Counted from the first letter of the stretch, positions 1 to 7,136 are shown. The stretch: 16,817 bases of DNA from an uncultured Catenibacterium sp. (GCF_900540665.1 NZ_UQGV01000058.1:1-16817); one strand, 5' to 3'. The notes: generated by a model from the sequence alone, not told the origin. A program made the numbers and translations.

Positions 1-69
1 GCCACTACGTGGCAGGCAAGGGTACATGTTTTTAATTATTTCACCTGTCTACTTGACAGGGGCGGTTCA
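1..69. mobile_element. Probable end of an IS3-family insertion sequence (partial)
   Basis: Read on the minus strand from base 69, the sequence begins TGAACCGCCCC, then has GTAGACAGGTGAAATA. This is the general shape of IS3-family (IS150 group) terminal inverted repeats: a TG tip, a C-rich block, then a GGACA/GTAGACA-like segment. The tip would be the CA at 68-69 on the plus strand. No transposase can be recognised in the 69 visible bases, and the other end is outside the window, so orientation and target duplication cannot be determined. The region also contains two short hairpins, GCCAC/GTGGC (1-13) and CCTGTC/GACAGG (44-60). The family assignment rests on my memory of the terminus pattern. 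Confidence 0.45.
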
Positions 70-85
70 AACTAGAGCTCTTTTA

Positions 86-619
86 CTATTTACAATGTTT
101 TCTATTGTAAGCATACATAACGGCAATGACAGTTTTACCATCAATAATACGTCCATCAAAGATTGCTTTGTAGGCTTCATCAATTGGCATCTTAATGATA
201 TTTAAGAATTCATCCGCATCACACTGTAAAGAATCTTCTACTTCCTTGAAGTCTTCTGCTTCATATATTCTGAGTATTTCACTTGAATATCCAGGTGTAG
301 GAAGCATCTTTAAGATAGGACGCATGTTTTTAGCACGTCTATTTGTTTCTTCCTCAAATTCACGATAACAGGCCTTATCAGGATCTTCTCCTAATTCTAG
401 CTTACCAGCAGGTATTTCTAATGTATCGCATCTATTTGGATAACGGAACTGCTTTACAAGAATAATTTCATCATTCTCTATCGCAAGTATACACACACCG
501 CCATGATGATACACACATTCACGTACGGCAGTATTACCGTCTTGTAATAATACGTGTTCCTTAGTCACCTTCATGATGGCTCCATCATAAATTGTTGTTG
601 AATCTATTTGTTTTTCCAT
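86..619 (-). CDS. NUDIX hydrolase, ADP-ribose pyrophosphatase type
   Basis: This is a 177-residue cytoplasmic NUDIX hydrolase, most like the NudF/ADP-ribose pyrophosphatase subgroup, which splits ADP-ribose into AMP and ribose-5-phosphate. The Nudix box runs from about G72 to R94 (G-x5-E-x7-RE-F-E-EE-T-N-R), with the metal-binding RE and EE pairs intact. The penultimate box residue, normally Gly, is Asn93. The motif PTPGYSSE about 16 residues further on fits the ADP-ribose-cleaving subgroup. I chose the ATG at 619 because GAGGTG at 631-626 lies about 6 bases before it; the in-frame GTG at 628 overlaps that ribosome-binding site. Length is close to B. subtilis NudF. The stop codon is only 17 bases from the putative IS end, but the C-terminus looks natural. 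The gene is divergent from the pseudouridine synthase. Substrate is inferred, not shown. Confidence 0.9.
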   Translation of the reverse strand: MEKQIDSTTIYDGAIMKVTKEHVLLQDGNTAVRECVYHHGGVCILAIENDEIILVKQFRYPNRCDTLEIPAGKLELGEDPDKACYREFEEETNRRAKNMRPILKMLPTPGYSSEILRIYEAEDFKEVEDSLQCDADEFLNIIKMPIDEAYKAIFDGRIIDGKTVIAVMYAYNRKHCK

Positions 620-638
620 GATTGTCACCTCGACTTTT

Positions 639-647
639 ATTATACCA
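639..647 (-). promoter_or_regulatory. Extended -10 promoter of the NUDIX gene
   Basis: On the minus strand this reads TGGTATAAT, a perfect -10 hexamer (644-639) with the TG extension. The hexamer 17 bp upstream matches TTGACA poorly and falls across the -10 of the divergent promoter. Transcription would start near base 632, giving a leader of only about 13 bases that just includes the ribosome-binding site. Confidence 0.6.
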
Positions 648-663
648 TAATCTAAGAGGTGTA

Positions 664-672
664 TGCTATAAT
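664..672 (+). promoter_or_regulatory. Extended -10 promoter of the pseudouridine synthase gene
   Basis: The sequence TGCTATAAT is a perfect -10 hexamer (667-672) with a TG extension; no good -35 is present at 17 bp spacing. The predicted start near 679 leaves about 15 leader bases before the ATG at 694, with the ribosome-binding site AAAGGAG at 682-688. Confidence 0.6.
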
Positions 673-693
673 GAGGGGGGTAAAGGAGACGTT

Positions 694-1662
694 ATGAAAA
701 AATTAGTAATCGATCAATATGATGATCATCAAAGAATAGATAAATATCTCAAGAAAGTGCTCGTCCAGGCACCTTCTTCACTTATATATAAAATGTTAAG
801 AAAAAAAGATGTTAAAGTAAATGGCAAAAGAGTAAAGGAAAACTATATTCTTCATTCGGGAGATGAGGTGGAACTATTCTTATATGAAGATAAATTCAAG
901 GAATACACAAAGCCTTTAACAATTTATGAGTTACCTATTACTTTTAAAGTTGTTTATGAAGATGCACATATTCTTATTGTAGATAAACCTGCCGGTTTAC
1001 TTGTTCATGAAGATATTAATGAATCAGTGAATACATTATCTAACCAGGTACTTACTTATTTACATCAGAAGGGTGAATATGATCCAGAAAAGAATATCAG
1101 CTTTACACCAGGTCCAGTGCATCGCTTAGACCGTAATACAAGTGGACTTGTGATCTTTGGTAAAGATATGCGAGCACTTCAGGATTTAAATACAATGATG
1201 AAAACAAGACAAGGCATTGAAAAGAAGTATCTCACTATTGCAATGGGACATATGAAGGATGCCACATTATCAGGATATGTCAAAAAGAATGAAGATGAAG
1301 GAAAGATGTATTTAGTAAAGAAAGATACACCGGGGGCTTTATCTATGAAAACAATAGTGCATGTCTTAAAAAGATGTTCTACTTGCTCTTTAGTAGAAGT
1401 ACAGCTCATCACCGGCCGTACACATCAGATTCGTATCCATTTAAGTGCGACAGGACATCCGGTTATGGGTGATAGTAAATATGGAGATTTTGAATGGAAT
1501 AAGGAAGTAAAGAAGAAATTCCATCTTAATCATCAATTCCTCCATGCTTATCGATTAACTTTTGTGAATCCGATAGGCTCTATGAGTTACTTAAAAGGTA
1601 AAACGGTTACTTCACAATTACCAGAACAGTTAGAAAAGATACAAAAAGAACTTTTTTCATAG
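694..1662 (+). CDS. RluA-family RNA pseudouridine synthase
   Basis: This 322-residue enzyme converts specific uridines in RNA to pseudouridine. An N-terminal S4 RNA-binding domain covers about residues 12-60 (RIDKYLKK...VKVNGKRVKE). The catalytic domain follows, with the RluA-family motif HRLDRNTSGL at 143-152, where Asp146 is the catalytic residue by family analogy. The later motif GRTHQIRIHLSATGHPVMGD is also typical. The start is the ATG at 694, preceded by AAAGGAG at 682-688; the open frame extends upstream but would include the promoter. Domain layout fits RluC/RluD-type enzymes, but the target site (23S rRNA or tRNA) cannot be told from sequence, so no symbol is given. No clear terminator follows. 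Confidence 0.93.
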   Translation: MKKLVIDQYDDHQRIDKYLKKVLVQAPSSLIYKMLRKKDVKVNGKRVKENYILHSGDEVELFLYEDKFKEYTKPLTIYELPITFKVVYEDAHILIVDKPAGLLVHEDINESVNTLSNQVLTYLHQKGEYDPEKNISFTPGPVHRLDRNTSGLVIFGKDMRALQDLNTMMKTRQGIEKKYLTIAMGHMKDATLSGYVKKNEDEGKMYLVKKDTPGALSMKTIVHVLKRCSTCSLVEVQLITGRTHQIRIHLSATGHPVMGDSKYGDFEWNKEVKKKFHLNHQFLHAYRLTFVNPIGSMSYLKGKTVTSQLPEQLEKIQKELFS

Positions 1663-1682
1663 CGTGGAAGTGTAATATGTAA

Positions 1683-1700
1683 TATAATATTTCAAGGAGG
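1683..1700 (+). promoter_or_regulatory. Candidate -10 element and ribosome-binding site of the ROK kinase
   Basis: A TATAAT hexamer lies at 1683-1688 and AAGGAGG at 1694-1700, the latter 10 bases before the ATG at 1711. No convincing -35 lies upstream. A start near 1695 would place the transcript's 5' end inside the ribosome-binding site, so this -10 may be fortuitous and the gene may be read through from the pseudouridine synthase. Confidence 0.3.
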
Positions 1701-1710
1701 TATAGAGAAC

Positions 1711-2637
1711 ATGAAGTATTATATTGGAATTGATTTAGGTGGTACAAACGTAAGAACTTTACTTGTTGATGAAAATGGTCAGTCATATAGTGAAGTGAAG
1801 GATGCTACTGAAAGAGAAAAAGGACCAGATGCTGTTACTGCAAAAATCTGTCGTCAGATTGAAGCAATCGATTATACAGTATGTGGTGGTATTGAAAATG
1901 TAGAAGGTATTGGTATTGGTGTACCTGGACCAGTTGATGTTGTAAAGGGTGTTATGATTATGGCAAGCAACCTTCCTGGTTTTGAAAATTACCCAATTGC
2001 TGAAAAGTTATCTACAAAATTCAATAAACCTGTATTTTTAGATAATGATGCAAACGTTGCTGGTCTTGCTGAAGCAGTATTAGGTGCTGGTAAGAATTAT
2101 CCAACTTGTTATTATGTAACAGTTTCTACTGGTATTGGTGGCGCTTTTACAGTAAATAAACAGCTAATTTCTGGCGGTAGAGGACATGCTGGTGAAATCG
2201 GTAATATTATCGTTAAGAATAATGGTTATAAGCAGGGGGCTTTAAACCCAGGTGCTGCAGAAGGAGAATGTTCTGGTACTGCAATCACTAGAAAGGGTCA
2301 GGAAGCTCTTGGAAAGGATTTAGTACATCATGCAGGTGATGTATTTAGATTAGCGGCTGAAGGTAATGAAACAGCTCAGGGTATTGCGGATGAATGTATT
2401 AGTGAACTTGCTACATTATTCGCAAATATCGCACATACAGTTGATCCACATTGCTTTGTAGTAGGTGGCGGTGTTATGAAGTCTAAGAAGTATTTCCTAG
2501 ACCAGTTAACAAAAGAATTCAATCAGAAGATTCATGTAGGTATGAGAAATCATATTCCACTACTTGAAACAGAATTAGAAGACTGTGGTGCTATCGGTGC
2601 TGCAATGCTTCCAATGACAAGAATGAACGCAGAATAA
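1711..2637 (+). CDS. ROK-family sugar kinase (glucokinase-like), zinc motif absent
   Basis: This 308-residue ROK-family protein probably phosphorylates a hexose (glucose, fructose or an amino sugar) with ATP in the cytoplasm. The phosphate-binding motif DLGGTN is at 8-13, the DNDAN motif with the likely catalytic Asp at 111-115, and STGIGGA begins at 139. GHAGEIGN at 158-165 keeps the histidine that helps bind zinc and sugar. However, the CxCGxxGC zinc-ligand cluster that normally follows before the SGTAI segment is missing; only Cys187 remains there. No helix-turn-helix domain is present, so it is a kinase and not a ROK repressor. A strong ribosome-binding site precedes the ATG and a terminator follows. 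Glucokinase is the likeliest role, but specificity is uncertain. Confidence 0.88.
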   Translation: MKYYIGIDLGGTNVRTLLVDENGQSYSEVKDATEREKGPDAVTAKICRQIEAIDYTVCGGIENVEGIGIGVPGPVDVVKGVMIMASNLPGFENYPIAEKLSTKFNKPVFLDNDANVAGLAEAVLGAGKNYPTCYYVTVSTGIGGAFTVNKQLISGGRGHAGEIGNIIVKNNGYKQGALNPGAAEGECSGTAITRKGQEALGKDLVHHAGDVFRLAAEGNETAQGIADECISELATLFANIAHTVDPHCFVVGGGVMKSKKYFLDQLTKEFNQKIHVGMRNHIPLLETELEDCGAIGAAMLPMTRMNAE

Positions 2638-2641
2638 TAGG

Positions 2642-2664
2642 AGGCTCTTTCAAGAGCCTTTTTT
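2642..2664 (+). terminator. Rho-independent terminator after the ROK kinase
   Basis: AGGCTCTT (2642-2649) pairs with AAGAGCCT (2652-2659) and is followed by six T residues (2659-2664). With a four-base loop the stem is 7 bp. It begins five bases after the ROK stop codon. Confidence 0.9.
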
Positions 2665-2676
2665 GTGTGGTAGAAT
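2648..2676 (+). promoter_or_regulatory. mnmA-recD2 promoter overlapping the terminator
   Basis: An extended -10, TGGTAGAAT, is at 2668-2676. The hexamer 17 bp upstream, TTTCAA at 2648-2653, is a partial -35 match and lies in the loop and 3' arm of the preceding terminator. The ribosome-binding site AAAGGGAGGT at 2684-2693 follows, six bases before the mnmA ATG. Confidence 0.5.
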
Positions 2677-2698
2677 ACTAGACAAAGGGAGGTAGAAC

Positions 2699-3829
2699 AT
2701 GAAAAGAGTTGTACTTGGATTAAGTGGCGGTGTAGATAGTGCCGTTGCTGCTTATTTATTAAAGAAACAAGGTTATGAAGTAATCTGTGTATTTATGAGA
2801 AACTGGGATAGTTCATTAAATAATGATATTCTAGGTAACCCTACAAATGATGACGATGTATGTCCACAAGAAAAAGATTATCAGGATGCGCAGGCTGTTG
2901 CGACTCATCTTGGGCTTGAAATTCGTAGAGTGGACTTTATTAAAGAATACTGGGATCAGGTCTTTACATATTTCCTAGAAGAATATGCGAAAGGTCGTAC
3001 ACCTAATCCTGATATCTTATGTAATAAACATATAAAATTTAAAGCCTTTTTAGATTATGCTAAGTCTATTGATGCTGATTATATTGCGACAGGACATTAT
3101 GCCCGTGTTGTTCATACTGAAGGAAAAGAATCTGTGATGCTTCGTGGTGTAGATAATAATAAGGATCAGACTTATTTCTTATGTCAATTGAATCAGAATC
3201 AGTTAAATAACTCACTGTTCCCAATTGGTGAACTCACTAAACCTGAAGTAAGACGAATTGCGGAAGAACTTGATCTTCCTGTAGCCCATAAGAAGGATTC
3301 TACAGGAATCTGCTTCATTGGTGAAAGAGACTTTAGAGAATTCTTAAAGAACTATATTCCTGCTAAATCAGGCAAGATGGTGGATATTGTATCTAAGAAG
3401 GTTATTGGTGATCATCAGGGTATTATGTACTATACAATCGGGCAGAGAAAAGGCTTAGGTATTGGCGGTAATGGTGAGCCTTGGTTTGTCGTTGGAAAAG
3501 ATTATGATAAGAATATTTTATATATTGCTCAGGGGGATAGTAATAAATGGTTATTGTCTCATGGCGCATTGATTACTGATGTGAACTGGGTATCTAAAAC
3601 AAAGCCAGAAGGTGAATATGATTGTACGGCTAAGTTTAGATATCGCCAGAAAGATAATGATGTATCTTTACACTTTATTGATGAAACAACACTTTATGTT
3701 ACATTTAAGAAACCAATCAAGGCGGTCACTCCAGGACAGGCAGCTGTCTTCTATGATGGAGATGTATGTCTAGGCGGAGGTACGATTGATAAAGTCTATA
3801 AAGACGGCAAGGAGATTGATTATCTATAA
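2699..3829 (+). CDS. mnmA: tRNA-specific 2-thiouridylase MnmA
   Basis: MnmA adds sulfur to C2 of U34 in the wobble position of tRNAs for Lys, Glu and Gln, using ATP and a persulfide from a cysteine desulfurase. The 376-residue length is normal. The PP-loop ATP-binding motif SGGVDS is at 9-14. The two catalytic cysteines are visible: C108 in TPNPDILCNKHIKF and C205 in DSTGICFIGER. The C-terminal beta-barrel region is complete (TIGQRKGLGIGG, TPGQAAVFYDGD). The gene overlaps recD2 by one base (TAATG), which suggests translational coupling. In B. subtilis the homologue (trmU) also lies close to recD2. No cysteine desulfurase gene is visible in this window. Confidence 0.97.
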   Translation: MKRVVLGLSGGVDSAVAAYLLKKQGYEVICVFMRNWDSSLNNDILGNPTNDDDVCPQEKDYQDAQAVATHLGLEIRRVDFIKEYWDQVFTYFLEEYAKGRTPNPDILCNKHIKFKAFLDYAKSIDADYIATGHYARVVHTEGKESVMLRGVDNNKDQTYFLCQLNQNQLNNSLFPIGELTKPEVRRIAEELDLPVAHKKDSTGICFIGERDFREFLKNYIPAKSGKMVDIVSKKVIGDHQGIMYYTIGQRKGLGIGGNGEPWFVVGKDYDKNILYIAQGDSNKWLLSHGALITDVNWVSKTKPEGEYDCTAKFRYRQKDNDVSLHFIDETTLYVTFKKPIKAVTPGQAAVFYDGDVCLGGGTIDKVYKDGKEIDYL

Positions 3830-6018
3830 TGGAAGAATATGAAGGCATTATAAGTAAGGTTATTTTCTATAATCCAGAAAATAAATATATAGTTGCAGTT
3901 TTTGAGACAGATGATGAAGAAATCACTATTACAGGAAATATGTCCTATGTCAATAATGATGATCGTTATCGTATTAAAGGGAACTATGTGACACATCCAC
4001 GTTATGGAAAACAATTCAAGGTGTCTTCTTATGAGATAATTCTAGCGGATGATCGAGGTGAGATTATCCGCTATCTTTCTTCACCGCTCTTTAAGGGAGT
4101 AGGTAAGAAGATGGCTGAAAGAATTGTGGATGCTTTAGGTGAAAAAGCTCTTACAACTATTAAGGAGAATCCAGAGTGTTTAAATGGGATTCCTCATATG
4201 AGTGAGACAATTAAAAATAATATTGTTGGTATACTCACGAGTCAGGATTATGATCAGCAGGTATTATCTTTCTTTATGGGCAATGGTATTTCTACGCGTA
4301 ATCTGACTTTAATACAGAATTATTATAAAGAGAAGACACTTGATGTATTGCAGAATGATCCTTATCGTCTTATTGATGATATAGAAGGTATTGGTTTTAA
4401 AAGTGTTGACGAACTCGCAATGAAAACCGGTGTAGAGCCACTTGATGAAAAACGTATTCAGGCAGGGATTCTGGCTTCTTTAATGGATTTATGTTTTCAA
4501 ACAGGAAGTACCTATAGTGATTATGAATCTTTTTATCATAATTTCAGACGTATGCTACCTGAATGTCCTGATGAATTATTTGAGAAGAATCTAGATGATA
4601 TTACAGGTACAAAAGTAATTCAGGAAGAAGATCGTTATTACCCAGATGATTTATATGAGAGTGAGAAGATGATTGCTGAAAAGTTTGAACGTTATCTGAA
4701 TCAATCAGCTAATCCTATTGAAGAGTCTTTAATTGATGAAAAAATTAAAAGAACAGAAAAATCACAGGGTATTACATATGATGAAATACAGAAGAATGCG
4801 ATTAAGAAGTTCTTAGAAGAATCTGCGCTTATTTTAACAGGTGGTCCAGGTACAGGGAAAACAACAATCGTACAGGCTATTTTAAAGGTTTATCGTTCAT
4901 TATATCCTGATGAAAAGATTGGTTTGGTAGCACCTACAGGACGTGCGGCTAAGCGACTATCAGAATTGACTAAACTAGAGGCATCCACTATTCATCGCTT
5001 ATTAAAATGGGATATATCTACTAATACATTCTCTATGAATGCCGATCATCCTTTAGATATAGATCTCCTTGTTATTGATGAGTTCTCGATGGTAGATACT
5101 CTCTTATTTTCTAAATTACTAGATGCCTGTGGTCATGTTCATAAGATTCTGCTTATTGGTGATGACCAGCAGCTGCCATCTGTATCACCAGGTAATGTCT
5201 TAAAGGATATGTTATTGAGTGGTATTCCTCATATCTGCTTACAGACTATTTATCGTCAAGAAGAAGGCAGTGGCATTGTGGCATTATCCCATGATATTAG
5301 AAACGATCAATATGATTCACATGTCTTTGATGATTATCGTGATATTCATTTTACTGTCTGTCCTAATAAAGATGTCGCTCATTGTGTACAGATTATTGTG
5401 AAAAAGGCAGTCGAAGAAGGTTATGATGCATCTGATGTACAGGTACTTGCTCCTATGTATCGTGGTGTTGCAGGTATAGATGCTTTAAATGAATCGTTAC
5501 AGGCTATTTTTAATCCACCCACAAGTGATAAAGCTGAAATCAAAGTGGGCGGTAAAATCTTTAGGGAAGGAGATAAGCTTCTTCAATTAAGAAATCGTCC
5601 GGATGATGATGTCTATAATGGAGATGTAGGTATTCTAGTAGAAATAGAAAGTAAGGAAGATACAGGGTTACCTTATGACAGCTTGACAGTGGACTTTGAT
5701 GGTCAGTTTGTCAATTATCGTACCAGTGAATTCAATATGTTAAGGCATGCTTATTGCATGTCCGTTCATAAATCTCAGGGTAATGAATTTAAGATTGTTA
5801 TTATGTCAGTGCTGCCAGAATATAGCATCATGATGAAGAAGAACTTATTATATACAGGTATCACAAGAGCTAAGCAGTCTTTGTTTATCTTAGGAGATCA
5901 TAGTGTCTTTATTCGAGGTCTACATAATAATCAGGATGAACAAAGACGCACAACATTACTCAAACGCTTTCAGGAGAGACAGAATACTTCTACTTTTTCG
6001 ATATCTGACTTCGAATAA
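3829..6018 (+). CDS. recD2: RecD2-type ATP-dependent DNA helicase
   Basis: RecD2 is a 5'-3' superfamily 1B DNA helicase acting in DNA repair and replication-fork maintenance independently of RecBCD. The 729 residues show the RecD2 layout. An N-terminal OB-like domain is followed by helix-hairpin-helix segments (GVGKKMAERIVDALG; DIEGIGFKSVDELA). The motor then has Walker A GGPGTGKT at 338-345 (Lys344), Walker B IDEFSMVD with D417-E418, GDDQQLPSVSPGNVL, and the C-terminal motifs SVHKSQGNEF and YTGITRAK. The start ATG overlaps the mnmA stop; AAGGAG lies 14 bases upstream, unusually far, so translation is probably coupled. No recB or recC-like gene is nearby. No rho-independent terminator follows. 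Confidence 0.96.
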   Translation: MEEYEGIISKVIFYNPENKYIVAVFETDDEEITITGNMSYVNNDDRYRIKGNYVTHPRYGKQFKVSSYEIILADDRGEIIRYLSSPLFKGVGKKMAERIVDALGEKALTTIKENPECLNGIPHMSETIKNNIVGILTSQDYDQQVLSFFMGNGISTRNLTLIQNYYKEKTLDVLQNDPYRLIDDIEGIGFKSVDELAMKTGVEPLDEKRIQAGILASLMDLCFQTGSTYSDYESFYHNFRRMLPECPDELFEKNLDDITGTKVIQEEDRYYPDDLYESEKMIAEKFERYLNQSANPIEESLIDEKIKRTEKSQGITYDEIQKNAIKKFLEESALILTGGPGTGKTTIVQAILKVYRSLYPDEKIGLVAPTGRAAKRLSELTKLEASTIHRLLKWDISTNTFSMNADHPLDIDLLVIDEFSMVDTLLFSKLLDACGHVHKILLIGDDQQLPSVSPGNVLKDMLLSGIPHICLQTIYRQEEGSGIVALSHDIRNDQYDSHVFDDYRDIHFTVCPNKDVAHCVQIIVKKAVEEGYDASDVQVLAPMYRGVAGIDALNESLQAIFNPPTSDKAEIKVGGKIFREGDKLLQLRNRPDDDVYNGDVGILVEIESKEDTGLPYDSLTVDFDGQFVNYRTSEFNMLRHAYCMSVHKSQGNEFKIVIMSVLPEYSIMMKKNLLYTGITRAKQSLFILGDHSVFIRGLHNNQDEQRRTTLLKRFQERQNTSTFSISDFE

Positions 6019-6061
6019 TCAAGTAAATAATTCGTTAAAAACATTAAATTTAAGTTATTTT

Positions 6062-6077
6062 TGTAAAGTACTTTACA
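6062..6077. promoter_or_regulatory. Perfect 16-bp palindrome, candidate operator
   Basis: TGTAAAGTACTTTACA is a perfect inverted repeat centred between 6069 and 6070. Its right half (6072-6077, TTTACA) is also the first hexamer of the PhoP-box-like array. The arrangement TGTAA-N6-TTACA has the geometry of CRP/FNR-family sites. It could alternatively be a short hairpin in the recD2 3' region, but no T-tract follows. The regulator is unknown. Confidence 0.4.
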
Positions 6078-6110
6078 TAAACTTAAGATTATTTTAACAT
6101 TTAGTTAACG
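6072..6110 (+). promoter_or_regulatory. PhoP-box-like array of four hexamers at 11-bp spacing
   Basis: Four hexamers related to TTAACA occur on the plus strand at an exact 11-bp period: TTTACA (6072-6077), TTAAGA (6083-6088), TTAACA (6094-6099) and TTAACG (6105-6110), each separated by five bases. This is the layout known for Gram-positive PhoP boxes. The last repeat abuts the candidate -35, as expected for an activator site. It sits directly upstream of a Na/Pi cotransporter-family gene, which supports phosphate control. A PhoP/PhoR pair is not in this window. Confidence 0.7.
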
Positions 6111-6136
6111 ACATTTGCGTGGAGACACGTTATAAT
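6108..6136 (+). promoter_or_regulatory. Promoter of the Na/Pi cotransporter gene
   Basis: A perfect TATAAT -10 is at 6131-6136. ACGACA at 6108-6113 (four of six matches to TTGACA) is at the ideal 17-bp spacing. The poor -35 overlapping the last PhoP-like repeat fits an activator-dependent promoter. The ribosome-binding site AAGGA is at 6150-6154. Confidence 0.65.
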
Positions 6137-6164
6137 GGAGTGGTAAAAGAAGGAAAACGAGATT

Positions 6165-7136
6165 ATGAAAATAACTAACTGGCTTGATTTGTTAGGTGGG
6201 CTGGCACTCTTTTTGTATGGAATGCAGGTTTTGAGTGATTCCTTAGAAGATGCTGCAGGTGACCGCTTAAAAACTATCTTAGAAAAATTAACAAATACAA
6301 AATTTAAAGGTGTTCTTGTCGGAATCGGTGTAACAGCTGCTGTGCAGAGTTCTTCTGCGGTGACTGTTATGTTGATTGGTTTCATGAATGCTAGCTTGAT
6401 GACATTAAACAGATGTATCTGGGTTGTAATGGGTTCTAATATCGGTACAACTATTACAGCGCAGATGATTGCAATTAATGTAGGTGTTGTTGCACCGGTC
6501 TTTGCCGTTACGGGTGTCTTCATGTGCTTATTCTTTAAGAGTCGTAAGGTAAGAGGTATTGGTTCAGTCATGACTGGATTTGGTATTCTTTTCATGGGTC
6601 TGAATATGATGAGCGGGGCCGTTGTGCCACTTCAGAAGGAACCGGTCTTTATTAAATTAATGACAACTCTTTCTAATCCAATACTTGCAGTATTATTTGC
6701 GGCTGCCTTTACTGCATTGATCCAGTCTTCTGGTGCAGCAGTAGGTATCCTTTCTGCACTTGCAACTAAGGGCTTAGTTCCATTTAGCACAGCAGCATTC
6801 ATGGTATGTGGATTAAACATCGGTACTTGTATTACTGCTATTCTTGCATCAGTGACTGGATGTAGAAATTCTAAGCGTATTGCGACATTCCATGTTTTAT
6901 TTAACTTAGTAGGTACAATCTTCTTCTTGATTGTATGTTCTGTTACACCATTATTATCATGGATTGCAGCATTCTCTGGATCTCCAGCTCATCAGGTGGC
7001 AAATTTCCATACAGTATTTAATATTGCGACTACACTTATTATGCTGCCATTTGATGCGGTGTTTATGAAACTTATCTACAAGTTATTACCAATCAAAGGT
7101 GAAATGCTTGCAGAAGGTTCTTTAATCGAAGAATAG
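6165..7136 (+). CDS. Na/Pi cotransporter family membrane protein (short form)
   Basis: This 323-residue integral membrane protein belongs to the Na+/phosphate cotransporter family (PF02690 type), proposed to import phosphate with sodium. Two inverted-topology halves are visible, each with the family signature: QSSSAVTV at 61-68 with GSNIGTT at 90-96, and QSSGAAVG at 187-194 with GLNIGTC at 216-222. About eight hydrophobic segments are seen. Bacterial members are commonly about 540 residues with a C-terminal cytoplasmic PhoU-like domain; this one stops just after the membrane region, and a strong terminator follows at once. There is no sign of a frameshift, so it seems a natural short form. 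The PhoP-like array upstream supports a phosphate role; actual substrate is inferred. Confidence 0.9.
   Translation: MKITNWLDLLGGLALFLYGMQVLSDSLEDAAGDRLKTILEKLTNTKFKGVLVGIGVTAAVQSSSAVTVMLIGFMNASLMTLNRCIWVVMGSNIGTTITAQMIAINVGVVAPVFAVTGVFMCLFFKSRKVRGIGSVMTGFGILFMGLNMMSGAVVPLQKEPVFIKLMTTLSNPILAVLFAAAFTALIQSSGAAVGILSALATKGLVPFSTAAFMVCGLNIGTCITAILASVTGCRNSKRIATFHVLFNLVGTIFFLIVCSVTPLLSWIAAFSGSPAHQVANFHTVFNIATTLIMLPFDAVFMKLIYKLLPIKGEMLAEGSLIEE

Noticed and set aside
1..13. GCCAC/GTGGC hairpin at the left edge shares its stem sequence with the structure at 16720-16761.
   Set aside because: A five-base match in unrelated contexts is expected by chance.
1..35. Transposase C-terminus in the open plus-strand frames at the left edge.
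   Set aside because: The few residues readable in each frame match no transposase ending that I recognise, so no coding feature is claimed.
622..693. Upstream extension of the pseudouridine synthase to base 622.
   Set aside because: It would place the promoter -10 inside the coding region; the ATG at 694 has a well-placed ribosome-binding site.
6062..6077. GlnR/TnrA site (TGTNA-N7-TNACA).
   Set aside because: The palindrome has a six-base spacer, one base short of the consensus.
6101..6595. Long minus-strand open frame of 164 residues opposite the Na/Pi cotransporter gene.
   Set aside because: It mirrors the membrane-protein reading frame, has no recognisable domain, and runs over the promoter and PhoP-like array.
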